Assembly (NCBI GenBank): GCA_916049765.1
Contig: CAJZIX010000008.1
Location: 1 to 47,204, forward strand
Direction: 5' to 3'
Length of the DNA stretch: 47,204 nucleotides
Source: an uncultured bacterium
Lineage (GTDB): Bacteria; Patescibacteriota; Gracilibacteria; Absconditabacterales; Absconditicoccaceae
Positions 1 to 8,158 of this stretch are shown in pieces. The position numbers and the translations under genes are program-made. Within the stretch, counting starts at the first letter, position 1, and every line of letters starts with the position of its first letter. A model generated the notes under the pieces. It searched no databases and had not been told where the DNA came from. It saw only the letters and a program-made list of their open reading frames with translations.

Positions 1-25
1 TCAAGAAATAATTGATAGGTTTCTT

Positions 26-53
26 AAAGGCTGATGATATTCAGCCTTTTTTT
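26..53 (+). terminator. Rho-independent terminator of an upstream gene
   Basis: A 9-bp stem (AAAGGCTGA / TCAGCCTTT) with a 6-nt loop is followed by a T-run. It closes a gene lying mostly outside the window; bases 1-18 may hold its last codons. Confidence 0.75.
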
Positions 54-80
54 ATAATGTTTTATTTTGGTCTTAGTTTT

Positions 81-108
81 TTGCTTTTTTTGATTTTATA
101 ATTATACT
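81..108 (+). promoter_or_regulatory. Promoter of the large coiled-coil protein
   Basis: TTGCTT (81-86), a 16-bp spacer and TATACT (103-108). It fits the TTGNNN-16-TANNNT form seen before most transcription units in this window. The expected start is near 115, leaving a short leader. Confidence 0.6.
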
Positions 109-136
109 TAGGTATATTTTATGTTAGCTAAGAGTG

Positions 137-2434
137 ATGCCAGAGGGAAAGAAGCTAGATCAGATTCAATCACAAAAGACCAAATTAGAAAAGGATTTGC
201 AATCTTTTGCTCAAGAGGCAAAAAATCTGAATAAAGAGTTGAAAGAGCAAAAACAAAAAGACATTCAACAGTCCTTTTCTATACTTGAAAAGAGTGTTCA
301 GTCTGCTTTAGATTCAGAACTTGCTAACGAAGAAGCGATTCTCCAGCTCCAAAATGAAATCAATAATTTAAAAATAAGGTATGCAGAGGTTCTTTCTTCA
401 TCACAAGAGGAAACAGCAAGTCTTACTTCTGTTATAGAAAATATGAGTTATGGTAATAATGAACTTATTACTTTACATTATCTTGAGGGGACTCCGTTGA
501 AGTCAACCATGCTTTCTGTGATGTGAAATGCTGAATTTGATACCTACCCAGAATTAAAAGACAAGTCTCCAGAGCAAAGGTTAGAAGTGATTTTTAGAAA
601 AATTAATATTGTTTTAACAAGGTTTTATGCTAGAAAATTAAATCTGACTCCTGATCAACCTTTGCCAGACTATTTGACAAAGACAATAATTCCAGCAACA
701 GAACGATATTTGATGAACCTTTTAAAAGAAGCAGGGCATGATACGAATGTCAATTTTCTTTGAAATTTGTCGGAAATGAGTTTTGATAAACTTTGAGATC
801 TCTTCTCAGGAGTAAAAACTTTCTCAGAAAAATTTACTCAACCTTTTACTCAAGGAAAAGCTCTTTTGAATTTTTCAGATTTTCTTGCTTTACCAAAGAA
901 TGCAAACCAGCTCCAAAAGCTAAAAGATCCTTATGAACTTTATAGTAAGGTTTTACAAAACGAGATTTGGACAAAAAATATTGTTTCTGAAAAATTCAAA
1001 GGAAAACAAAAAACAGAAAGTATTATTCTCAATGAGATTACTTGGGAGCAATTTTGATTGACATGATTGGATAGCGAGCAATCTCCAGAGGATTTGCAAG
1101 CAGTATTGGAAAATGGAAAACAAAAAATTCAACAAGAACTTTGATTAATACAAATGGAAAATAGTCCTACTACGGTTAAAAAAATTCTTGGAATCTTAGA
1201 AAAAACGGATACTTTTTTTGAAAAGACGCAGTTAATCAATAATCATCTTTTAGATCAAATGGATATATTTTGAAATGCAACACAGGCTTTAAAATCAACT
1301 TTTGGTTTTGATATTTGGAAACAACTAAAAAAAATACCAGTCATAGGGGGGATTTTAAATTTTGTTTTTAGTTTACTTTGATTTTCTGGAGGGATTGAAG
1401 GATTAGAAAGAGTTTGGAAAAAAAGGAGAATTGATAGAGATCTTAAACAGCCACAGAAGGAATATATTTCCGAAACGTTTAAGTCTTACATAACAGCTAA
1501 GCAAGTAGAAGATACGACAGCAAAGACCGTAGTAGAAAATTATAAGTTGAAAGTGTCTGAGGATAAACTCTCAAAATTTGCAATTGATTTGCCTCTCATT
1601 AAGGAGCAAATTTCTCAGAAAATAAAAGAAAATCCTGAACTTATCAATCTTTCAACCTTAAAGAACGTGAAGTTTAATTGACAATTCGATGGAAAGGATT
1701 TTGTAGAAGAAATTAAAGAAAATGGAAAGCTTAGCTTAAAACTCAAAGATTCACTTTCTGAAGAGCAAAGAGCTGTTTTTGTAGAAGCATATACCAAGAT
1801 GATGTTAGAGCATTTTGCTGATTCAAAACATTCAGAAACGCTCAATAGTTTAGAGAACGCTGATGCAATGGCTTTCGCGATGATTTCGGGTATTACCCTT
1901 GATAAGGATAAGGTAGTTGATGGAATAGAGGCTCAAGTATTACTCCCCTCTCAGTTTTATGATCAACCAAAAGATAATAAAATGGATCAAAATGAGGCTT
2001 TTAGTTCTACCAAAGAATCTGTAGTAAAATATGGGAATACTCCAGCAGTAAGAAATAATAATCCTGGAAATATTATGGATACGACATTTTGAGGAAAAAA
2101 AGTCCCAGGAGAAAGATTTACAGTATTTAATTCTCCCAAAGAATGATTTAATGCGCTTGTTGCAAAAATAGATAATATTAAAGCTGGAAAAAGTCAAAGA
2201 TACCAACCAACAATGACTCTATTGTCTTACATACAAAAATATGCTCCAGAATCAGATAGTAATAAGCCAAGAGAATATGCACAAAATATTGCTAAGTATA
2301 TTTGAGGAATAACAATAAATACTCAAATAAAAGATATTGATTCTACTAAATTAGCAAGTGCTCATTCTAAATTTGAAGATGGAAATATGTATAAGCAACT
2401 AACAGATTTATGAATTATAAATAATATTACATAA
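137..2434 (+). CDS. Large coiled-coil protein with C-terminal lysozyme-like domain
   Basis: A 765-residue product with 13 in-frame UGA(Gly) codons, so a standard-code caller sees only fragments. The first ~130 residues are charged and coiled-coil-like. A short hydrophobic stretch follows at ~400-420 (IPVIGGILNFVFSLLG). The C-terminus (~635 onward) has the RNNNPGNI motif, then FTVFNSPKEGFNAL and a Y-x-P-TMTLLSYIQKYAPE block. This order is typical of P5-like or phage-tail murein transglycosylases; the assignment is from memory of the motif only. The start is ATG 137; GTG 134 is possible, because TAG lies in frame at 125-127. ATG 121 opens another frame and ends at 231. No signal peptide is visible. 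It is monocistronic between two terminators. Confidence 0.7.
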
Positions 2435-2470
2435 AAAACTCTGAAGATAATTCAGAGTTTTCTTTTGTTT
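2435..2470. terminator. Bidirectional terminator between convergent genes
   Basis: An 11-bp perfect stem (AAAACTCTGAA / TTCAGAGTTTT) with a 5-nt loop starts right after the TAA of the plus-strand gene. It can serve both that gene and the minus-strand peroxiredoxin ending at 2486. Confidence 0.75.
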
Positions 2471-2485
2471 TTTTATGAAAAATAA

Positions 2486-3121
2486 TTAAACCAAAGTATT
2501 TGAAGCATGACCTGTATTTTTAATACTAGGTTGCATGGTTTTCATGTTGTTTTCCCAACTTGCAGGACAGGCGTGTCATTTATTTTCAGTAACAAATTTA
2601 AGACCATAAAGTTTTCTTACCAGTTCTTTTGCGCTTCTTCCTACGAGATCGGTATGAATTTCAATGGTTTTCAAGACTCCTTCTGGAGAGATGATAAAGG
2701 TTCCTCTTTCAGCATTTCAGCTTTCTTTATTGAGAATTCCAAAATATCTTGAGAGAATTGTAGTCCTATCACTTACCATCCTGTACTGAAAATCCTTTAG
2801 CATTTCTTCTGATTCAATTCGAGATTTATGTGAAAAAACTGAATCTACACTAACTCAAAGAACTTCCACATTTCCCATAGCTTTGATTTCTTCAGCCTTT
2901 TGATTGAGGTCTTTAAGCTCGGTTGGGCATACAAAGGTAAAGTCTGCAGGATAGAAGAAAAGAACAAGCCATTTCCCTCTAAAAGATTCTACGTTTTTTT
3001 GTTCTACTTCTTGAGTTTCTGGATTATAAAAAGTGAGTGTAAAATTGGGAATCTGATCTTCGATTCTTGCAAAATTTGAACATTCACAGTGTTCACAGCT
3101 ACAAAGGTTTTTTGTTTCCAT
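2486..3121 (-). CDS. 2-Cys peroxiredoxin (AhpC/Tsa family)
   Basis: A 211-residue thiol peroxidase that reduces H2O2 and organic hydroperoxides. The peroxidatic Cys65 lies in FVCPTEL and the resolving Cys185 in GHACPASW, as in typical 2-Cys enzymes. Gly182 before the resolving-Cys motif is coded by UGA; there are three UGA codons in all. Codon 101, in FSHKS-x-IES, is CGA where AhpC proteins have Trp (FTHKAW), which supports CGA=Trp. The first 14 residues carry a C-x-C-x2-C-x-C cluster that is not part of the usual family, perhaps a metal site. It runs alone, divergent from the next gene. No dedicated reductase (AhpF) lies nearby. Confidence 0.93.
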
Positions 3122-3152
3122 AATAGAAATGTTAAAATATAAATATGTAAAG

Positions 3153-3180
3153 TATATAGTGATTTTTTGTATGAATACAA
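3153..3180 (-). promoter_or_regulatory. Promoter of the peroxiredoxin gene
   Basis: On the minus strand: TTGTAT, a 16-bp spacer and TATATA, ending about 30 nt before the ATG. It lies in the 166-bp divergent intergenic region. Confidence 0.45.
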
Positions 3181-3225
3181 GAATAATTCTTATTTTTTAT
3201 AGTATAAAAAGAAATTGCTTTTCTC

Positions 3226-3253
3226 TTGAAAATAAGTAGGATTTAGCTACCTT
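3226..3253 (+). promoter_or_regulatory. Promoter of the 136-residue membrane protein
   Basis: TTGAAA (3226-3231), a 16-bp spacer ending in TTTAGC, and TACCTT (3248-3253). The AGC just before the -10 also occurs before the S41, gatA and (as GGC) rarA -10 boxes. Confidence 0.6.
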
Positions 3254-3287
3254 AAAACTGAAGTTTTATGTTTATTATAATCATATT

Positions 3288-3698
3288 ATGAAAGATGTAT
3301 TAAAAAGACTTGTGGTTATTGCTATTTTTTGACTTTTTTCTGGATATTTAGTTTATTCACTTTTGATTAACAAATCTTTAGTTCAGCCTGAATATGCTAA
3401 TGTGAATACTTTATTTTATATTGTTCTGATAGTACTTTCACTTTATGTATCAGTTTTTTATGGATTATATCCAGTTCATATTAAATTTAGTAGAGCAACC
3501 CTTTTTGTCCTCTGACTTTCTGCAATTATTATGGGGAAGACAGTTTTTCTCAACGATCCAATAAATAGTATTTATTTTTGAGATTTAAGTTGTGTTTTGG
3601 GTGTTGTATTGCTTATTATTTGACCTACAAATCTTATTGTAACGTCAAAAGTAAAAAAAGTAAAAGAAGATAAAAATTTAGAAATTATTGAAGTATAA
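3288..3698 (+). CDS. Small polytopic membrane protein, unknown function
   Basis: A 136-residue protein with four UGA codons and about four hydrophobic spans (residues ~7-27, 43-62, 76-92, 101-120). It ends in a short charged tail (KVKKVKEDKNLEIIEV). I recognise no family. It has its own promoter and is followed by an imperfect inverted repeat at 3708-3756, then tRNA-Leu. Three of the four UGA codons lie in or next to membrane spans, where Gly is well tolerated. Confidence 0.7.
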
Positions 3699-3707
3699 TC
3701 TTATAAC

Positions 3708-3756
3708 AAGGAGAATTTTTATTTTAAAAAACAGTAAATAATTTTTAATTCTCCTT
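3708..3756 (+). terminator. Inverted repeat, possible weak terminator
   Basis: Ten-base arms (AAGGAGAATT / AATTCTCCTT) around a 29-nt AT-rich loop lie just after the membrane protein gene. There is no clear T-tail, so the terminator role is uncertain. Confidence 0.35.
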
Positions 3757-3775
3757 AATTGTTTAATAAAAAATA

Positions 3776-3803
3776 TTGATTTTAGTGAGAAAATCCTTAC
3801 ATT
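3776..3803 (+). promoter_or_regulatory. Promoter of tRNA-Leu
   Basis: TTGATT (3776-3781), a 16-bp spacer and TACATT (3798-3803), ending 15 nt before the mature tRNA 5' end. Confidence 0.6.
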
Positions 3804-3818
3804 ATTCCCTGCAGTTAA

Positions 3819-3902
3819 GCCTAGGTGATGGAACTGGTAGACATGCTAGACTCAAAATCTGGTGGCTTCACGGCCGTGCGGGTTCAAGTCCCGCTCTAGG
3901 TA
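3819..3902 (+). tRNA. tRNA-Leu (anticodon CAA)
   Basis: A class II tRNA of 84 nt. The ac- ceptor stem GCCTAGG/TCTAGGT has G-U pairs at both ends, the discriminator is A73 and the T-arm is GCGGG-TTCAAGT-CCCGC. The variable arm is long, as expected for Leu. The anticodon loop CTCAAAA gives anticodon CAA, reading UUG. The 3' CCA is not encoded. Confidence 0.95.
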
Positions 3903-3908
3903 AAGACT

Positions 3909-3939
3909 AAAAGTCTGATGAAATATTCAGATTTTTTTT
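3909..3939 (+). terminator. Terminator of tRNA-Leu
   Basis: A stem of about 9 bp (AAAGTCTGA / TCAGATTTT, one G-U pair) with an 8-nt loop and a long T-run directly follows the tRNA. Confidence 0.75.
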
Positions 3940-3967
3940 AATGAAAAATTTTTACTTAAAATTCTAG

Positions 3968-3995
3968 TTGCTTTTTTATAAAAAATAACTACATA
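3968..3995 (+). promoter_or_regulatory. Promoter of the ssb operon
   Basis: TTGCTT (3968-3973), a 16-bp spacer and TACATA (3990-3995). It lies 42 nt before the ssb start. Confidence 0.5.
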
Positions 3996-4037
3996 TACTC
4001 TAGTTGGAATTGGTTTTTATCTTCATTTTTTATGTAG

Positions 4038-4433
4038 ATGGATTTAAATAAGGTGATGCTTATTGGAAGATCAACAAGCACATTACAAGTAAAAATGATT
4101 GAAAGCACACAGAGTGCAGTTGTTAACTTTACTATTGCAACTAATAGAAAATATAAAAATAAAGAAGGAAATATTCTCGAGGATGCAGAGTATCACAGAT
4201 GTGTTGCTTATGGAAATACTGCAGAGCTTCTCTGAAAATATCTTACAAAAGGGAAAAAAATCTATCTTGAGGGAAAATTAAGGACTAGAAAATGGCAGGA
4301 TACAGAAGGACATGATAGATTTTCTACGGAAATTATTGTTGATAACTTTATTTTTCTAGATACTAAGGTTACAAGTTCTGATGAAGTAAGTATGGATATG
4401 ACTCCAAACTTTGATGATGAAGTTCCTTTTTAA
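4038..4433 (+). CDS. ssb: Single-stranded DNA-binding protein
   Basis: A 131-residue OB-fold protein that coats single-stranded DNA in replication, repair and recombination. It starts MDLNKVMLIG, has the SSB core (VNFTIATNRKYKNKEGN, EYHRCVAYG, LEGKLRTRKW) and the acidic tail DDEVPF that docks partner proteins. One UGA codes the Gly after AELL. It is at the short end for bacterial SSB because the Gly/Pro/Gln-rich linker is nearly absent. It is first in an apparent operon with lepB (41-nt gap), a PH-like protein and Hsp20. Confidence 0.95.
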
Positions 4434-4474
4434 AAAATAGGTAAAAAGTTCTTAATTCTTAATCTCTAATTGAT

Positions 4475-5083
4475 ATGTCTTTTAAGCAAAAAATAGTAAA
4501 ATTCTGATTAGAAAGTTTTGATTTGTTTGCATTTTTGGTATTGGTTTTTGGTGTAATTTTATTTATTAGATTTTTTATTGGAACTCCTTATACAGTAGTT
4601 GGAGTAAGTATGTTGCCTACGTTTGAATCTAGTGACTGGATTGTTGTGGAAAAACTTACTCAGAGATTTTGAACTCTTCAAAGAGGGCAGGTTGTTGTTT
4701 TTGTTCCTCCAGGGAAAGATATACCTTATATTAAGAGGATAATAGGGCTTCCAGGAGAAATAGTAAAATTTGTAGATAATCAGACTTATGTTTGTAATGC
4801 AGATACGGCTCCTACAGAGGTTCAGGCTTCTAATGGTCAGTATTGTTTTAAGCTTGATGAAAAATATCTTTATCCTGGGGTAGAAACAATACCTCAGTGA
4901 GAAAAAACAGAATTTGAGGTTAGTAATGGTTATTTTGTAATGGGAGATAATAGAGGTCATACTTCTGATTCTCTTTCTTGTTTTGGACAAAGATGCTATC
5001 AGGGGGCGAATTATCTCGTTCCTTATGATCATTTGATAGGGAGGGTTGTGGTAAGATTATTCCCAACTTTTACTTCTTTTTAG
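4475..5083 (+). CDS. lepB: Signal peptidase I
   Basis: A 202-residue membrane protease that removes signal peptides from exported proteins. It has one N-terminal span (residues ~15-36), the nucleophile Ser45 in GVSMLPTF, the general-base Lys87 in YIKRIIGLPGE, and the MGDNRGHTSDS box near residue 160. Three Gly codons are UGA, including RFG in box B where the family has RFGxPKRGDVVVF. Length and box order are normal for a single-span enzyme. Several exported proteins in this window are likely substrates. The PH-like gene follows 18 nt downstream. Confidence 0.95.
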
Positions 5084-5101
5084 TTCTTAAGAGGGAGAAC
5101 T

Positions 5102-5656
5102 ATGAAAATATTTTCAAATTTTGATACCAATCGGAAACAGGAGGCTTATCAAGAGGCTATAGAAAAGTTTTGAAAAGAAAGTGTATTAGTTTTGAATAAA
5201 AGTTTGCTTTTCTTTTTTTCAAAGGTAGTTTTTCCTTTGTTGTGATGGACAGTTGTTTTTGTATTATTGCAATTTCCTATCTATTTTAGTTTAGGAGAGT
5301 TTTGAGTAGCTAAATATCTAGTGACGATATTACTTTTTTTTATCTATTTATTCATGCTTTCTCCAATATTTAAGTATTATCTTGATTATATGATGGATTT
5401 TTCACTTGTTACTCCTGAATTTTTGACAAGATATAATCAGTCTTGAATGCTAAAAAGAGATATAAAATCTAGTTATGTAAAAAATATTAAGACAATTACT
5501 ATTGAAAAAAATACGCTACGATATAATATTTTCGATAATGGAAACCTGATTTTTCTTTCTGAGTGAGATAGGGATAATGATGGAGAGATTGTGCTTCATT
5601 ATATTCAGAATCCAGAGCAGGCGAAAAAGAAAATTGTAAGAATTATGAAGCTTTAG
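5102..5656 (+). CDS. Membrane protein with possible bacterial PH-like domain
   Basis: A 184-residue protein with five UGA codons. Two hydrophobic spans (residues ~41-61 and ~68-90) are followed by a beta-rich C-terminal part, with an IKTITIEKNTL block, that resembles YdbS-type PH domains in layout only. No catalytic motif is seen. It lies third in the ssb-lepB operon, 20 nt before Hsp20. Function unknown. Confidence 0.65.
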
Positions 5657-5676
5657 TTTCTATTATATTAAAAGAT

Positions 5677-6021
5677 ATGCAGAAAGAGATTTCACCAGCG
5701 ATTCCTTATGATATGTATGAGTCTTCTCAGGAAATTGTAATTATCATGCCACTTTGATGAGTAAAGAAAGAAACACTTCAACTTAAAATTGAAGATTATA
5801 ATTTATTTATTCAATGAGAGAGGTTTTTTATTTCATTGAAAGAAAACCTTCTTCCTGTAAAAGAGGAATGTTACTGGGGGGTAATTCAGCAGAGAATTGA
5901 TCTTCCTCCTCAGGTATATTTTGATAAGATTCATAGTAAGCTTTCTCCAGAAAATATCCTTCAGATTGTTATTCCGAAGGTACTTATCCCTTCAAAGATA
6001 GATTTAGAAATTGAAGGATAA
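5677..6021 (+). CDS. Small heat shock protein (Hsp20 / alpha-crystallin family)
   Basis: A 114-residue ATP-independent holdase chaperone. It shows the alpha-crystallin order: a strand ending in MPLGGVKKETLQLKIED, a loop, then IDLPPQVYFDKIHSKLS-x3-LQIVIPK, the family's PxxVDxxxIxAxxxNGVLxIxxPK block. Three UGA codons include a tandem pair coding GG at residues 27-28. The N-terminal arm is short. It is the last gene of the ssb-lepB operon and is followed by a hairpin inside the operator-like repeats. Confidence 0.85.
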
Positions 6022-6049
6022 TATTTTATAATATATTAAAGTTCACTAG

Positions 6050-6072
6050 TTCACTGAAATAGTGAATTTTTT
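6050..6072 (+). terminator. Possible terminator of the ssb-Hsp20 operon
   Basis: TTCACT and AGTGAA form a 6-bp stem with a 5-nt loop and a T-run. The stem reuses half of the first operator-like repeat, so it may have either role. Confidence 0.5.
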
Positions 6073-6142
6073 AAAAAAAGGAAAAATGAATCGGTTATAG
6101 TATGGCAGGTTTTTCACTAATTCACTGAAAATATGAAAATAT

Positions 6143-6171
6143 TTGCAAAAATAGAGAAATATGGATATACT
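6143..6171 (+). promoter_or_regulatory. Promoter of the HigA-like regulator
   Basis: TTGCAA (6143-6148), a 17-bp spacer and TATACT (6166-6171), between the second and third operator-like repeats. Confidence 0.55.
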
Positions 6172-6247
6172 TAACAGGAAATTCACTGGTTCACTAAAAA
6201 TATGAATTTCACTAGAAGAGTAAATTTTTAATTTCTGATAGTTTAGT

Positions 6248-6628
6248 ATGTTTGAGCATCCAGGAAAACTGCTTGTAGAATATCTTAATCAGCAATGACG
6301 GACGCAAAAGGCATTTTCTCTTCATATTGGAAAAAAAGTCAGTGAGATTAATGAATTGATAAAAGGTAAAAGGAATATTACAATTGCTTGGGATTTGATT
6401 TTTTCTCAGGTTTTTCAGACCCCTCAAAAGTTTTGGGTTCTCAAACAACTGGATTATGATTATCAGCAAGCGTTAACTAAAGAAAAATCTAATTTTAATT
6501 TAACTTCTCAAGCTCATCAAAGGACAATAGTCAATAAATTTAATGATGAAAAAATAGATTCTAAGTCAGATATTTCCCAAAATGCTTCAGAAGACTTTTT
6601 AATTACAAAAGTTTTTGAGTCCTTTTAG
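6248..6628 (+). CDS. HigA-like XRE-family HTH regulator
   Basis: A 126-residue protein starting with the HigA signature HPGKLLVEYL. Its helix-turn-helix spans residues ~17-45, and GKRNITIAWDL...FWVLKQLDYDY follows, as in HigA antitoxins. Codon 18 is CGG where relatives read G-W-T-Q-K, supporting CGG=Trp; codon 17 is UGA(Gly). The tail after residue ~75 is polar and unfamiliar. No HigB-like toxin ORF lies on either side, so it may be a solitary regulator. The repeats at its own promoter suggest autorepression (inference). Confidence 0.8.
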
Positions 6629-6918
6629 TTGAATTTAAATATTCAAATTCACTTCTTCTTAGAAGTAGGCTAAGAATATAAATTTCATAGAGCAGAAAAA
6701 CTAAATCTTGGCTTCTAAAGCATAATTTTATTGTTGCTGTTGATTTCATGGAAGTTTTAAATTTTTTATCAAGCATTTAAAGAAAGGAGTAAAGTAAGAT
6801 AAAATATAAGTAAAAGGTCTATTTGCTTATAAATGGGGCGTTTTTCTTATTTCTTCATTGAAAATTTTAAGTAAATAGCTACACTTTTTCTATTAATTTT
6901 ACTTTACTTACGAGTGAA
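6629..6918. other. AT-rich intergenic region
   Basis: A 290-bp gap with no ORF under the recoded table. It holds a short TTCTTA...TAAGAA inverted repeat near 6655 without a T-tail and, at its right end, the S41 protease promoter. Confidence 0.5.
6858..6885 (+). promoter_or_regulatory. Promoter of the S41 protease
   Basis: TTGAAA (6858-6863), a 16-bp spacer ending in AATAGC, and TACACT (6880-6885). The same -35, spacer length and -10 occur before gatA. Confidence 0.7.
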
Positions 6919-8151
6919 ATGCGAGGAAAAACATTTAAACGAGAAAAAATAAGTCTGATTTTTGTCTTTGGAATGATTGTTGGGTGAGGAATTACTTTTT
7001 GGAGAATGCAGACACTTTACGCTGATATGGATACCTTCTTATCTAATGTTGGGAAGAAATATTTCCGTATGGAACAAATTAGTACTCTTCTTTCTGGGGA
7101 ATATTATGATCAGAAAGAACTACTTAGTGGACAGCAAAAAATGATTGAAAGTGCAACAAAAGCTTTTGTAGATGGTTTAGGAGACCCTTTTACTTCTTAC
7201 CTTGATGTAGAGCAGTTTTCTGGCTTACAAACCGAGTTGGAGGGAGAAGGGCAGATTGAAGGAATTGGTGCAGTTGTCGGAAAAAAAGATTATTATGTTC
7301 AAATAGAAGAGGTTATTAAGGATTCTCCAGCTTTTAAAGCGGGATTGCTTCCTCTTGATAGGATTGTTCTTATCGGAACTTGAGAAACAAAAGACCTAAC
7401 AACTGCAGAAGCTGTCCAAAAAATTAGAGGTCCAAAAGGAACTAAGGTTCAGTTTTTTATTGAAAGAATTGAAAAATCTGGAGAGAAAGTATATATAGAA
7501 AAGGAGGTAGTTAGAGATATTGTTGATGTCCCTTCGGTAAGATCAAAAATTCTGACTCAAAGTGGGGTGAAAATTGGATATATAGAAGTTTCAGTTTTTT
7601 GAGATAAGACGAATAAACTTTTCTCTAGAGCAGTGGTCGAATTAGTAGAAAACCACGTAAAAGGGATTATTCTTGATTTGAGAGGAAATGGTTGAGGATT
7701 GTTGGAATCAGCACTTGATCTTGCTGGACATTTTTTGTCAAGTGGAAAGCTTATTACAAAGACGAAGTATTCAAATTTTCAGCCGGTTGACTATGTTTCT
7801 AAAGGTTTTTGAGAGTTAGGAAAACTTCCTATTGTAGTTCTTGTAGATGGACTGAGTGCGAGTTCTAGTGAAATTCTTGCTCTTGCTCTCAAGGAGCAAC
7901 TTAATGTTCCTATTCTTGGTGTTCAGAGTTTTTGAAAAGGTTCAATTCAGACTTTATATGAATTTAATGATGGAACTTCACTTAAATATACAATTGGAAG
8001 GTGGTTTGGACCAAAGGGGACAACAATTGACAAAAAATGAATTAAACCTGATGTAGAGATTCCTTTTGATTTTACGGGGTATGTTGACAAAGGAGTAGAC
8101 AATCAACTTTTGAAGGCACAGGAACTGGTACTTACAAAAATTAAGAAATAA
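6919..8151 (+). CDS. ctpA: C-terminal processing peptidase, S41 family
   Basis: A 410-residue serine protease anchored by one N-terminal span (residues ~11-28), with its catalytic part outside the membrane. A PDZ domain covers ~110-190 (IEGIGAVVG, SPAFKAGLLPLDRI). The core contains DLRGNGGG, then the nucleophile Ser315 in GLSASSSEI and Lys340 in SFGKGSIQ; the 25-residue spacing matches Tsp/CtpA. Seven UGA codons include the Gly directly before the catalytic Lys (7933-7935) and one in GNGGG. Substrates are unknown; the family trims C-termini of envelope proteins. It is monocistronic and convergent with the restriction-methylation gene, 7 nt apart. Confidence 0.93.
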
Positions 8152-8158
8152 GCAATAT

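Larger units (their letters stand above)
6042..6199 (+). promoter_or_regulatory. Three operator-like repeats around the HigA-like promoter
   Basis: Near-identical 17-mers of the form TTCACTNRTTCACTNAA occur at 6042-6058, 6113-6129 and 6182-6198. Copies two and three bracket the promoter at 6143-6171: one just upstream of the -35, the other over the expected start site. This is the layout of an autoregulated operator. The second half of copy one also pairs with AGTGAA at 6061-6066. Confidence 0.55.
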
